Source: Nonomuraea glycinis
GTDB taxonomy: Bacteria; Actinomycetota; Actinomycetes; Streptosporangiales; Streptosporangiaceae
Direction: 5' to 3'
NCBI RefSeq assembly: GCF_014646515.1
Contig: NZ_BMNK01000001.1
Span: 600,745 to 664,744, forward strand
DNA length: 64,000 nucleotides
Position numbers and translations under genes: made by a program. Below are positions 7,497 through 15,563 of this stretch, in pieces; within the stretch, counting starts at the first letter, position 1, and every line of letters begins with the position of its first letter. Under the pieces are notes generated by a model. That model was not told the origin of the DNA. It did not search any database and saw only the letters and a list, made by a program, of their open reading frames with translations.

Positions 7497-7943
7497 ATGA
7501 CTGAGGATCGGATCGAACGCGAGACCCTGATCGCGGCATCGCTGGAGCGGGTGTGGTCGCTGGTGGCCGAACCAGGGTTCTGGGTGGCCGACGAGGCGGA
7601 GGTGGCCGGTAGTGTGGCCACGGAAGGCGCGTCGTTGGTCGCGAAGAACCCCCATCTCGGTGAGGTCTGGGTGCGTGTGGAGAAGGTGGAGCCGCTGACG
7701 TACGTGGCGTACCGCTGGACGAGCGCGTTCCCCGGAGAAGAGTTGCGTGCGGACAACAGCACCCTCGTGGAGTTCACCCTGGCCCAGGAGGGCGACAAGA
7801 TCCGCCTGCGCGTCATCGAGAGCGGGTTCGCGGCGCTGAGCGCGTCCGAGGAGCTGCGCGTCAAGGCGATGCGGTTCAACACCAGCGGCTGGGCCATGGC
7901 GTTCGATGCGTTCAAGGCGCGCGCCGAGCAGGCATCCGTGTGA
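7497..7943 (+). CDS. SRPBCC (START/AHSA1-like) domain protein
   Basis: A 148-residue protein built of one SRPBCC fold. The start ERETLIAASLERVWSLVAEP is the canonical first strand and helix, WVRVEKVEPLTYVAYRW is the central sheet, and the long C-terminal helix is WAMAFDAFKARAEQ. The fold forms a deep hydrophobic pocket for small ligands. ATG 7497 follows GAGGGA at good spacing. Its stop overlaps the GTG of the ArsR-type regulator. SRPBCC-ArsR pairs are common in actinomycetes, and the regulator usually controls the operon; the ligand is unknown. Confidence 0.85.
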   Translation: MTEDRIERETLIAASLERVWSLVAEPGFWVADEAEVAGSVATEGASLVAKNPHLGEVWVRVEKVEPLTYVAYRWTSAFPGEELRADNSTLVEFTLAQEGDKIRLRVIESGFAALSASEELRVKAMRFNTSGWAMAFDAFKARAEQASV

Positions 7944-8293
7944 CATACGAACGCGGCGGCGCCGCTGAGACGGTGGACGGCGTTCTGGTCGCGCTGGCCG
8001 ACCCGACGCGACGTCAGCTGCTCGATCTGCTCGCCGCGCAGGGGATGGCCACCGCGACAACGCTCGCCGAACGACTGCCCGTCTCGCGGCAGGCGATCGT
8101 CAAGCACCTCGCCGTCCTGGACGCCGCCGGGCTGGTCACCGGCAGCCGGGTGGGGCGCGAGGTGCGATACACGGTGCGGCCTGCCGCACTGGACGCCGCG
8201 GCGCGGTGGATGGCCGCGCTCGCGGCCGACTGGGACAGGCGGCTGGCGACGATCAAGCGCGTCGCCGAGGCGGCCGAACCGGAACAGGGCTAG
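7940..8293 (+). CDS. ArsR/SmtB-family winged-helix transcriptional regulator
   Basis: A 117-residue DNA-binding protein. Residues 15-95 form the winged helix: LADPTRRQLLDLLAAQGMAT (first helices), TLAERLPVSRQAIVKHLAVL (recognition helix-turn-helix) and GLVTGSRVGREVRYTVRPAAL (wing). No metal-binding Cys motif is present, so it belongs to the metal-independent group found with SRPBCC partners. GTG 7940 overlaps the SRPBCC stop (GTGTGA). Two inverted repeats in front of the operon are its probable operators, implying autorepression. Confidence 0.88.
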   Translation: MTYERGGAAETVDGVLVALADPTRRQLLDLLAAQGMATATTLAERLPVSRQAIVKHLAVLDAAGLVTGSRVGREVRYTVRPAALDAAARWMAALAADWDRRLATIKRVAEAAEPEQG

Positions 8294-8571
8294 CCCACCT
8301 CTTACCAGGTCACCCGCCCACTGTCGCGGGTGGACCCGAAGGCGGCCAAAGGAAACAGCTCACCCCGTACCGCGGGTTTCCTGAGCGTGCCATGAAACCG
8401 AGTGCGGCGGGCTGTCGCGTGGGGCACCCCCGCCCACCCCGCCGAGAAGGTGAACGGCCGCGCTCGGCGGTCACCAGAAACAGTTTCCGTGACGACACCT
8501 GAGGGTGCGTATCCGACCGGCCCGACGACGGGCCGATGTCCATAACGGGTTCTTGAGAAGGGAACCGTCCT

Positions 8572-9954
8572 TTGCACATCGACACCACCGCGCCGCCCCG
8601 CTTCACCGGCCGGCAACGGTTGATCCTGCTGGTTCTGCTCGGCGCCGGGTTCATGTTGTCCGTCGACTTCTCCATCCTGAACGTCGCGCTTCCGCAGGTG
8701 GGCGAGGGCGTCGGGCTGGAGGTGACGGCGTTGCCCTGGATCGCCTCCGCCTACGCCCTGCCCGCGGCGGGTTTCACCCTCCTGTCCGGGCGGCTGGCCG
8801 ACCTGTTCGGCCGTCGCCGGATCTTCCTCGCGGGCATGGTGCTGCTGGCCGCCTCCTCGCTGCTCGGCGGCTTCGCGACCGACCCCGAGACGCTGCTGAG
8901 CGCCCGCGCGCTCCAGGGCCTGTCCACCGCCTTGTCCATCCCGGCCTCGCTCTCCCTGCTCACCACCACCTTCGAGGAGGGCGCGACTCGGGATCGCGTC
9001 CTGGGCCTCAACGGCGCGCTGCTGTCCGGCGGCTTCACCATCGGCGCACTCGCCGGCGGCACCCTGGTCAGTCTGCTGAGCTGGCGCGCGGCGTTCTTCA
9101 TCAACGTGCCCGTCGCCATGATCATCCTCGTGCTCACGCCGTTCCTGATCTCCGAGAGCAAGGTGCCCGACCGGGTCAAGCTGGACGTGGCCGGCGCGAT
9201 CACCGTGACCGGCGGTCTGCTGGCCGTCGTCTACGCGATCATCGAGCAGAGCATCCCCGAGGGTGTCGTCGGCATCGTGCTGCTGGCCGCGTTCTGGGTG
9301 ATCGAGCTACGCTCGCCCGCCCCTCTCGCCCCGGTCGGCATCCTCAAGCGCCCCACCGTCAAGTGGGGCAACTACGCCGGTCTCGTGGTGTTCAGCATGG
9401 AGACCGCGATGATCTTCATGATGACGCTGTACCTCCAGAACATCCTCACGTTCACCCCGCTCGTCACCGGCCTCATCTTCGGCGTCCCGGGGCTGGCCGC
9501 GGTGCTCGCGGGCCCGATCGCCGGTCGCCTCATCGGCCGCTACGGCTACCGCAAGGTGCTGCCGGCGGGGCTGGCCGTGCAGAGCCTCGCCGTGGTCCCG
9601 CTGATCTTCATCGGCTCCGACCCGCTGGGGCTGGTCGTTCTGATCCCGGCACTGCTCATCAGCTTCTTCGGGCACGTGACGTCCATCGTGGCGTACACGG
9701 TCACCGGCACGTCCGGCCTGCCCGACGAGGAGCAGGGCCTGGCCACCGGCCTCACGACGATGACGCAGAACGTCGCCATCACGATCGGCATCCCGATCCT
9801 CAGCGCGATCGCCGCCACCCAGGCGTCGGAACTGAACGGAATCCACCTGGCGCTGACCGTGAACGTGGTCGTCACGCTCGTCAGTGTCACGCTCATCTGG
9901 AGAGGTCTCCGGCCGGAGCGGTCCCACCGCCACGGAAAGGAGAACCTCTCATGA
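8572..9954 (+). CDS. MFS transporter, DHA2-like efflux pump
   Basis: A 460-residue membrane protein with 12-14 hydrophobic segments. The first carries GAGFMLSVDFSILNVALPQV (variant of the DHA2 motif), motif A is GRLADLFGRRRIFLAG, and ALLSGGFTIGALAGGTLVSL is the motif C region. The start is a TTG at 8572 after GAAGGGAACC. Its last codons overlap an ATG (ATGA) that opens a 26-residue frame, so translation continues into an SDR-tail peptide. The 278 bases before it hold a weak CACCCGC/GCGGGTG hairpin (8310-8334) near the end of the ArsR gene and nothing else recognisable. Probably exports a small molecule; substrate unknown. Confidence 0.88.
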   Translation: MHIDTTAPPRFTGRQRLILLVLLGAGFMLSVDFSILNVALPQVGEGVGLEVTALPWIASAYALPAAGFTLLSGRLADLFGRRRIFLAGMVLLAASSLLGGFATDPETLLSARALQGLSTALSIPASLSLLTTTFEEGATRDRVLGLNGALLSGGFTIGALAGGTLVSLLSWRAAFFINVPVAMIILVLTPFLISESKVPDRVKLDVAGAITVTGGLLAVVYAIIEQSIPEGVVGIVLLAAFWVIELRSPAPLAPVGILKRPTVKWGNYAGLVVFSMETAMIFMMTLYLQNILTFTPLVTGLIFGVPGLAAVLAGPIAGRLIGRYGYRKVLPAGLAVQSLAVVPLIFIGSDPLGLVVLIPALLISFFGHVTSIVAYTVTGTSGLPDEEQGLATGLTTMTQNVAITIGIPILSAIAATQASELNGIHLALTVNVVVTLVSVTLIWRGLRPERSHRHGKENLS

Positions 9955-10031
9955 TCGCGTTCCTGGCCTCACCCGACGACATCGCCGGCGACGAGTACGT
10001 GATCGACGAGGGCATGGTCGAGAACGGGTGA
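9951..10031 (+). pseudogene. 26-residue C-terminal tail of a short-chain dehydrogenase
   Basis: The frame starts at ATG 9951 inside the MFS stop (ATGA), with AAAGGAGAA 7 bases upstream, and reads MIAFLASPDDIAGDEYVIDE followed by GMVENG. This is the last strand and helix of classical SDR enzymes (VAFLAS.....TG..Y.VDGGM). The catalytic and cofactor regions are missing. The likely history is that an SDR gene downstream of the transporter was deleted except for its end, with the coupled start regained by chance or recombination. Confidence 0.6.
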
Positions 10032-10039
10032 GCGGTTCC

Positions 10040-11293
10040 TCATCGGTCGAGTGACACGACCGTGCCGGTCAGGCGGGCGCGTTCGGCGGCCCACACCACG
10101 CGGTGGGTCATCAGGCTCTCGGCCGCCTCCGAGCGCAGCAGGGCCGGATCGCCCGAGGCCACGGCGGCGAGGAAGGCGTCCACCAGCCCTTCGTCGCCGC
10201 CCCCGTGCCCGTCGGCCGCCGACGGGCCCGTCGCCCCCTCCGTGGCGATGATCTCCTCCGTGCCGGTGCGGAAGTCCACCACCCGCAGCTCGTGCCCGTC
10301 GCCGTCGAGGTAGCCGTGGGTGCCGAACAGGCGGGTGCGCCGGTGCTCCATCGGCGTGAAGGCGCTCATGGTGAACGAGCACGTCGCCCCGTCGTCGAAC
10401 TCCATCACCACCTCCTGGTGGTCGACGACGTCGTTGTCGCAGGCGTACACGCACCTCCCGTACGGCCCGGTCCGCAGCGCCCGCAGCACCTCCTCCTCGG
10501 TCCGCCCCTGCGTGACGGCCGACAACGGCCAGAACTCGCTGTCCTCGTCGCCGAGACAGCCCAGGTAGAGCCGCGGCGCCGAGTACGGGCAGGACGGCTC
10601 CAGCGGGCAGTCGACGCACCGGTCGGCCGCCGTCGCGGGCCGTTCCTCCGGGCGGAAGTGCGACAGCGAGCCGAACGACGACACGCGGGCGGGTGGGCGG
10701 CCGAACAGGTGCACGAGCCAGTCCACGTCGTGGCAGGCCTTGGCCAGCAGCATCGGCGCCGAGGTGTCCTGGCGCCGCCAGTGCCCGCGGACGAACGAGT
10801 GCGCCTGATGCCACCACCCCACCGGCTCCAGGTGCTGGACGCTGACCAGCCGCCCGATCCGCCCTTCGTCCAGCAGCTCTTTGATCATCCGGGTGTAGGG
10901 CGTGTAGCGCAGCACGTGGCAGACCGCCAGCATGATGCCGTTGCGGCTGGCCGCGTCCGCGATCAGGACCGCTTCCCGCTCCTCGGTGGCCATCGGCTTC
11001 TCCAGGAGGATGTGATAACCGAGGTCCGCCAGGGTGATCGCCGGATCGGTGTGCAGCCGGTCGTGGGTGGCGATGACCGCCGCGTCCGCCACCCGCCCGG
11101 CCGCCGCCAGCTCCTTCCAGCCCGGGTGCGCCTGGTCCGGCGCGATCCCGAACTCGGCCGCGAACGCCGCCCGGCGCGCCGGATCGGGCTCTGCCACCGC
11201 CACCACCCGCCCCGCGCCCGTGGCGTGCGCGCGGCGGGCGTAGGTCAGTCCTCGCAGGCCGCCGCCGACGACGGCTAGAGTCACCTCAGTCAT
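10040..11293 (-). CDS. Gfo/Idh/MocA-family oxidoreductase
   Basis: A 417-residue NAD(P)-dependent sugar or cyclitol dehydrogenase. The N-terminal Rossmann domain opens TLAVVGGGLRGLTYARRA and carries the conserved LLEKPMA (about residue 96, with the catalytic Lys); VCHVLRYTPYTRMIKELL leads into the C-terminal alpha/beta domain. A Cys cluster C-x2-C-x4-C (CVDCPLEPSC, about 225-235) sits in an insertion and could hold a metal. It is divergent from a ROK regulator and lies next to a sugar ABC importer, so it probably oxidises the imported sugar or a derivative. Start ATG 11293 gives the normal N-terminus. Confidence 0.9.
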   Translation of the reverse strand: MTEVTLAVVGGGLRGLTYARRAHATGAGRVVAVAEPDPARRAAFAAEFGIAPDQAHPGWKELAAAGRVADAAVIATHDRLHTDPAITLADLGYHILLEKPMATEEREAVLIADAASRNGIMLAVCHVLRYTPYTRMIKELLDEGRIGRLVSVQHLEPVGWWHQAHSFVRGHWRRQDTSAPMLLAKACHDVDWLVHLFGRPPARVSSFGSLSHFRPEERPATAADRCVDCPLEPSCPYSAPRLYLGCLGDEDSEFWPLSAVTQGRTEEEVLRALRTGPYGRCVYACDNDVVDHQEVVMEFDDGATCSFTMSAFTPMEHRRTRLFGTHGYLDGDGHELRVVDFRTGTEEIIATEGATGPSAADGHGGGDEGLVDAFLAAVASGDPALLRSEAAESLMTHRVVWAAERARLTGTVVSLDR

Positions 11294-11299
11294 GGAACC

Positions 11300-11345
11300 T
11301 TCCCCGACGAATTATCCTGGAGAGTGTCATTATTCGGTCTTGGGA
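11300..11345. promoter_or_regulatory. Divergent promoter region with an imperfect inverted repeat
   Basis: Between the dehydrogenase and ROK genes, CGAATTAT and ATTATTCG form a 7-of-8 inverted repeat with a 13-base spacer. AT-rich sequence of this type is a plausible ROK operator. A weakly similar AT-rich stretch (CCAATAAT...ATGATTAC) precedes the importer operon near 12507-12538. Both are tentative. Confidence 0.3.
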
Positions 11346-11366
11346 AGCTGACGGCAAGGGGGCCCG

Positions 11367-12494
11367 ATGGCCGGGGAACTGAGCGGCGGTGATCTGTCGC
11401 GGCTGCGGCAGCTCAACGCGCTGGCCGTGATCAAGGCTCTGCAGGGCGGGCCGTCGCTCACGCTCACCGAGGTCGCCAAGCGCACCGGGCTGTCGCGGGC
11501 CTCCACCGAGGACGTGGTCCGCGAGCTGCTGCAGAAGGGCTGGGTGGCGGAGGCCGGGGCCACGGCGGGCGGGGTGGGCCGCCCGGCCAGGCGCTATCGC
11601 TTCAGGGCCGACGCGGGCCGGCTGCTCGGCATCGACATCGGCGGCCACAAGATCCGCACGGTGGTCGCCGACCTCGACGGCGAGGTGCAGCACAGCGCCT
11701 GTGTGGCCGTCACGCCCGCGATGGGCCGGCTCGAACGTCTGGACGCGGTGGACCGCGCGGTCGCCGAGTGCCTGGCGGGCGCCGGGCTGACCGGCGGCGA
11801 CATCTGGGCCTCGGGCGTCGGCACGACCGGCCTGGTGGACGGCGCCGGCCGGGTGATGCTGTCGGAGGCGCTGCCCGAGTGGACCGGCGTGGACCTGGCC
11901 GCGCACGTCCGCCGGCTGGCCCCGGCCCCGGTGCTGGTCGAGAACGACAGCAAGCTCGCCGCCCTGGCCGAGTGCTGGCGCGGCGTGGCCCGCTACGCCA
12001 AGGACATGGTGTTCCTGCTGGCGGGGCTGCGCACCGGCGCGGGCCTGGTCATCGACGGGAAGCTGCACCGGGGCTTCGGCAACGCCTCCGGCGAGATCGG
12101 CGCGCTGCCCGCCCTCGGCTGGATCCGCGCCCAGGAGCACCTGAGCGCCGCCAACGGCGAGGCGGGCGACGTGTTCGCCGCGGCCAGGGCCGGCGACCGG
12201 GCGGCGGTCGCGGCGGTGCGCCGCTACGTCAAGGATCTGGCGCTCGGCGCGTCCGCGCTGGTCCTGGCGCTGGACCCGCAGATGGTGGTGGTCGGCGGCG
12301 GCTTCTCGCGCTCGGCCGACGTGCTCATCGAGCCGCTCAAACGGGAGCTCGACCGCTGGTGCATCCGGACCCCCGAGGTGCGGATGTCCGCGCTCGGCGA
12401 CGAGGCCGTGGTGCTCGGCGCCGTACGGCTCGCGCTCGACGACGTCGAGGACCGCGTGCTCGACGGCCGGGCCCCGCTCGTAAGCCATCTGTGA
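11367..12494 (+). CDS. ROK-family transcriptional regulator
   Basis: A 375-residue repressor. Residues 5-75 are an N-terminal winged helix (LRQLNALAVIKALQGGPSLT, VAKRTGLSRASTEDVVRELL) and residues 85-375 the ROK sugar-kinase-like domain: phosphate loop GIDIGGHKIRTVVADLDGE, sugar-binding VENDSKLAALAE with the conserved Asp, and the ASGEIGALP region. The usual zinc site CxCGxxGC is absent, so sugar kinase activity is doubtful and a regulatory role is favoured. It sits between the dehydrogenase and the ABC importer and probably represses both until a sugar ligand binds. Confidence 0.9.
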   Translation: MAGELSGGDLSRLRQLNALAVIKALQGGPSLTLTEVAKRTGLSRASTEDVVRELLQKGWVAEAGATAGGVGRPARRYRFRADAGRLLGIDIGGHKIRTVVADLDGEVQHSACVAVTPAMGRLERLDAVDRAVAECLAGAGLTGGDIWASGVGTTGLVDGAGRVMLSEALPEWTGVDLAAHVRRLAPAPVLVENDSKLAALAECWRGVARYAKDMVFLLAGLRTGAGLVIDGKLHRGFGNASGEIGALPALGWIRAQEHLSAANGEAGDVFAAARAGDRAAVAAVRRYVKDLALGASALVLALDPQMVVVGGGFSRSADVLIEPLKRELDRWCIRTPEVRMSALGDEAVVLGAVRLALDDVEDRVLDGRAPLVSHL

Positions 12495-12564
12495 CATAGG
12501 TGCCCTTGCCAATAATTTCCATGGACTCCATGATTACTCCCACGTTCTATGAGAGGACTGGGAG

Positions 12565-13818
12565 ATGTGGAAGTCGGCACGGAGCGGTGCGGCCCTCCTC
12601 TGCGCGGCCTTGCTCGCCACCGCGTGCGCGGGTGGTGAGCAGGCCGGCACGGACACGGGGTCGCCGGAGAAGGTGACGCTGTCCTACGGCGTCTGGGACG
12701 CCACCCAGCAGGCCGTCATGCAGGAGCTGGCCACGGAGTTCACCAAGACACACCCGAACGTCGCCGTCGACGTCCAGCTCACCCCGTGGGTCGACTACTG
12801 GACGAAGCTCAAGGCGGCGGTGAGCGGCGGCGCGGCGCCCGACGTCTTCTGGATGAACGGCCCCAACTTCCAGCTGTACGCCTCCAACGGCGTGATCAAG
12901 CCGATCGAGGAGCAGGTCGACACCTCGGTCTGGCCCAAGCCCCTGGTGGACCTCTACACCTACGAGGGCAAGCTGTACGGCCTGCCGAAGGACATGGACA
13001 CGGTCGGCGTCTGGTACAACAAGACGCTCTTCGACGCCGCGAAGGTGAAATATCCGGCCGACGACTGGACCTGGGCCGACTTCAAGGAGGCCGCGGCCGA
13101 GCTCACCGACCCGGACAAGGGCGTGCACGCCGTCGGGGCGCAGCTCACGAGCTTCCAGGAATACCAGTACAACACCATCTACCAGGCCGGCGGCCACGTG
13201 ATCTCCCCGGACGGCAAGAAGTCCGGCTACGACGACCCCAAGACGATCGAGGGTCTGAAGTTCTGGACCGACCTCATCGCCGCCAAGCAGTCGCCCGACC
13301 TCAAGACCATGACCGACACCGCCACGCTCCAGCTCTTCGAGGCCGGCAAGCTGGCGATGTACTGGGGCGGGTCGTGGAACGTGGCGGAGTTCACCAAGAA
13401 CGACTACACCAAGGACAAGGTCGACGTCGCCCCGCTGCCCAAGGGTGAGAAGCAGGCCACGATCATCCACGGCGTGGCCAACGTGATGTCGGCCAAGACC
13501 GAGCACCCGGCGGAGGCGTGGGAGTTCGTCAAGTTCCTCGGCTCCAAGCCGGCCGCCGACATCCTGGGCAAGAAGGGCCCCATCCCGGCCTACAACGGCA
13601 CGCAGAGCGACTGGGTGGCCGCCCATCCGGAGCTGAAGCTGCAGACGTTCCTCGACGCCGTCGCCTACGCGGTGCCGTACCCGGTCTCCAAGAACACCGC
13701 CGCCTGGCAGGAGGCGGAGCTCACCCACCTCACCAAGGCGTGGACGGGGGAGGTGCCGATCGAGAAGGCCGCCACCGACCTCGCGACCGGCATGAACGAC
13801 CTGCTGGCCAAGGAGTGA
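12565..13818 (+). CDS. Sugar ABC transporter substrate-binding lipoprotein
   Basis: A 417-residue family 1 extracellular binding protein. The signal peptide ends in a lipobox, LLATAC, with the lipidated Cys at about residue 21. The mature protein has the typical order: VTLSYGVWDATQQAVMQELA, then GAAPDVFWMNGPN, YGLPKDMDTVGVWYNKTLF and MYWGGSWNVAEF. It captures a sugar or oligosaccharide outside the cell and feeds the two permeases encoded next, with a 1-base gap. As usual in actinomycetes no ATPase is encoded here; a shared MsiK-type ATPase would serve. ATG 12565 follows GAGAGGACTGGGAG. Confidence 0.93.
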   Translation: MWKSARSGAALLCAALLATACAGGEQAGTDTGSPEKVTLSYGVWDATQQAVMQELATEFTKTHPNVAVDVQLTPWVDYWTKLKAAVSGGAAPDVFWMNGPNFQLYASNGVIKPIEEQVDTSVWPKPLVDLYTYEGKLYGLPKDMDTVGVWYNKTLFDAAKVKYPADDWTWADFKEAAAELTDPDKGVHAVGAQLTSFQEYQYNTIYQAGGHVISPDGKKSGYDDPKTIEGLKFWTDLIAAKQSPDLKTMTDTATLQLFEAGKLAMYWGGSWNVAEFTKNDYTKDKVDVAPLPKGEKQATIIHGVANVMSAKTEHPAEAWEFVKFLGSKPAADILGKKGPIPAYNGTQSDWVAAHPELKLQTFLDAVAYAVPYPVSKNTAAWQEAELTHLTKAWTGEVPIEKAATDLATGMNDLLAKE

Positions 13819-13819
13819 C

Positions 13820-14749
13820 ATGACCACCGCCCGGGCGGCCCACGTGGCGAAGCGCCGCGGAAACCGCACCCAGGCCCTGTGGGGGTACGCGTTCATCGCC
13901 CCCACCGGGCTCGGTCTGGCGATCTTCAACCTGTGGCCCGTCGCGCAGACCGCCTACTTCTCCTTCACCGAGTGGGGCGCGTTCGGCGGGCACACCTGGA
14001 CGGGGCTGGACAACTACACCCGGCTGTTCGCCGACCCCGAGGTGGGCCGCGCGATGCTCAACACCCTGACGTACACCGCGCTCGGCCTGATCGGCATCCC
14101 CCTGGCCATCGTGTTCGCCGCGCTGATCAACCGGCCGGGCCTGCGCGGGGTGAGCGTCTACCGGACGGCGTTCTTCCTGCCCGTGGTCACCATGCCGGTC
14201 GCGGTCGCGATGCTCTGGCGCTGGCTCTACAACGGCGACTACGGCCTGGTCAACCAGGCGCTCGCGGTCGTCGGGATCGACGGGCCCAACTGGATCGCCG
14301 ACCCGGCCACCGCGATGTACGCCCTCGTCGTGGTCGGCATCTGGAGCAGCATCGGCTACAACCTGATCATCTTCCTGGCCGGGATGCAGGCCATCCCCAA
14401 GGAGCTGTACGAGGCCGCGGCCATGGACGGCGCCGGCCGCGTCCGGCAGTTCTTCGCCATCACGCTGCCGATGCTGTCGCCGACCGCGTTCTTCATCTCG
14501 ATCATCTCGGTGATCGGCTCGCTGCAGCTGTTCGACCTGGTCTTCGTGATGACCGGGTCCGGGCAGGCGGCGCGGGCCAATCCGGCCTACGCGCGGCTGC
14601 AGACCGTCGTGCAGCTGTTCTACGAGCGCGCCTTCGTCACCAACGACCGCGGCTACGCCGCCGCCATCGTGATCGCGCTGCTCGTGCTCATCGCGGCGCT
14701 GACCGTCGTACAGTTCCGGCTCCAGCGGAGGTGGGTGCACTATGTCTGA
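13820..14749 (+). CDS. Sugar ABC transporter permease, MalF-like
   Basis: A 309-residue inner-membrane subunit with six hydrophobic helices. The EAA loop that docks the ATPase is clear at about residues 194-215 (PKELYEAAAMDGAGRVRQFF, then ITLPML). It starts one base after the binding-protein stop and overlaps the next permease by 8 bases, showing one operon. The first helix region is GYAFIAPTGLGLAIFNLWPV. It forms the channel heterodimer with the following MalG-like subunit. Confidence 0.93.
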   Translation: MTTARAAHVAKRRGNRTQALWGYAFIAPTGLGLAIFNLWPVAQTAYFSFTEWGAFGGHTWTGLDNYTRLFADPEVGRAMLNTLTYTALGLIGIPLAIVFAALINRPGLRGVSVYRTAFFLPVVTMPVAVAMLWRWLYNGDYGLVNQALAVVGIDGPNWIADPATAMYALVVVGIWSSIGYNLIIFLAGMQAIPKELYEAAAMDGAGRVRQFFAITLPMLSPTAFFISIISVIGSLQLFDLVFVMTGSGQAARANPAYARLQTVVQLFYERAFVTNDRGYAAAIVIALLVLIAALTVVQFRLQRRWVHYV

Positions 14750-15560
14750 GCGTCGCGGCGTGCTGGGCGTGCACGCGGTGCTCGTCGTCTCGTCGCTGGT
14801 GATGGTGGCGCCGTTCGCCTGGCAGCTGATCACCTCGCTCAAGACGCTGAGCAGCGCCACCGCGGTGCCGCCGACGATCCTGCCCGAGGGCCGCTGGGAC
14901 AACTACGCGAAGGTGTTCGACCTGCTGCCGTTCGGCGAGCAGTTCCTCAACACCGTGCTGATGGCCGCCGGGCGGGTGAGCGGGCAGGTGCTGTTCTGCT
15001 CGATGGCCGCCTACGCCTTCGCCCGGCTGCGCTTCCCCGGCAGGAACCTGCTGTTCGGCGTCTTCCTGTCGGTGCTCATGGTGCCGCCGCAGCTGTTCGT
15101 CATCCCGCAGTACCAGATCATGTCGTCGCTCGGCTGGCTCAACAGCCTTCAGGCGATCATCGTGCCGGGGCTGTTCAGCGCCTTCGGGGTGTTCCTGCTG
15201 CGGCAGTTCTTCCTGGCGCTGCCCCGCGAGATCGAGGAGGCGGCCCGCCTCGACGGCGCCGGTCCGGTGCGGATCTACTGGTCGATCATGCTGCCGCTGG
15301 CCCGGCCCGGCCTGGTGGCGCTGGGCATCCTCACCCTGCTGTGGGCGTGGAACGACCTGTTCTGGCCGCTCGTGGTCAACACCGACCCGGGCAAGATGAC
15401 GCTGTCGGCGGGGCTGGCGGCGCTGCAGGGCCAGTACCAGACCGACTACCCGGTCCTCATGGCCGGCTCGCTGCTCGCCTCGCTCCCCGTGATCGCCGTG
15501 TTCGTCTTCCTGCAACGCCAGTTCATCCAGGGCATCGCCCACACCGGCAGCAAAGGCTGA
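14742..15560 (+). CDS. Sugar ABC transporter permease, MalG-like
   Basis: A 272-residue permease with six helices. The EAA motif is PREIEEAARLDGAGPVRIYW (about residues 163-182) followed by IMLPLARPGL. The C-terminus has the MalG-type AGLAALQGQYQTDYPVLMAG segment. It overlaps the MalF-like gene by 8 bases and is followed 3 bases later by the secreted spherulin-4-like gene, so import and extracellular attack are transcribed together. Confidence 0.93.
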   Translation: MSERRGVLGVHAVLVVSSLVMVAPFAWQLITSLKTLSSATAVPPTILPEGRWDNYAKVFDLLPFGEQFLNTVLMAAGRVSGQVLFCSMAAYAFARLRFPGRNLLFGVFLSVLMVPPQLFVIPQYQIMSSLGWLNSLQAIIVPGLFSAFGVFLLRQFFLALPREIEEAARLDGAGPVRIYWSIMLPLARPGLVALGILTLLWAWNDLFWPLVVNTDPGKMTLSAGLAALQGQYQTDYPVLMAGSLLASLPVIAVFVFLQRQFIQGIAHTGSKG

Positions 15561-15563
15561 CCC

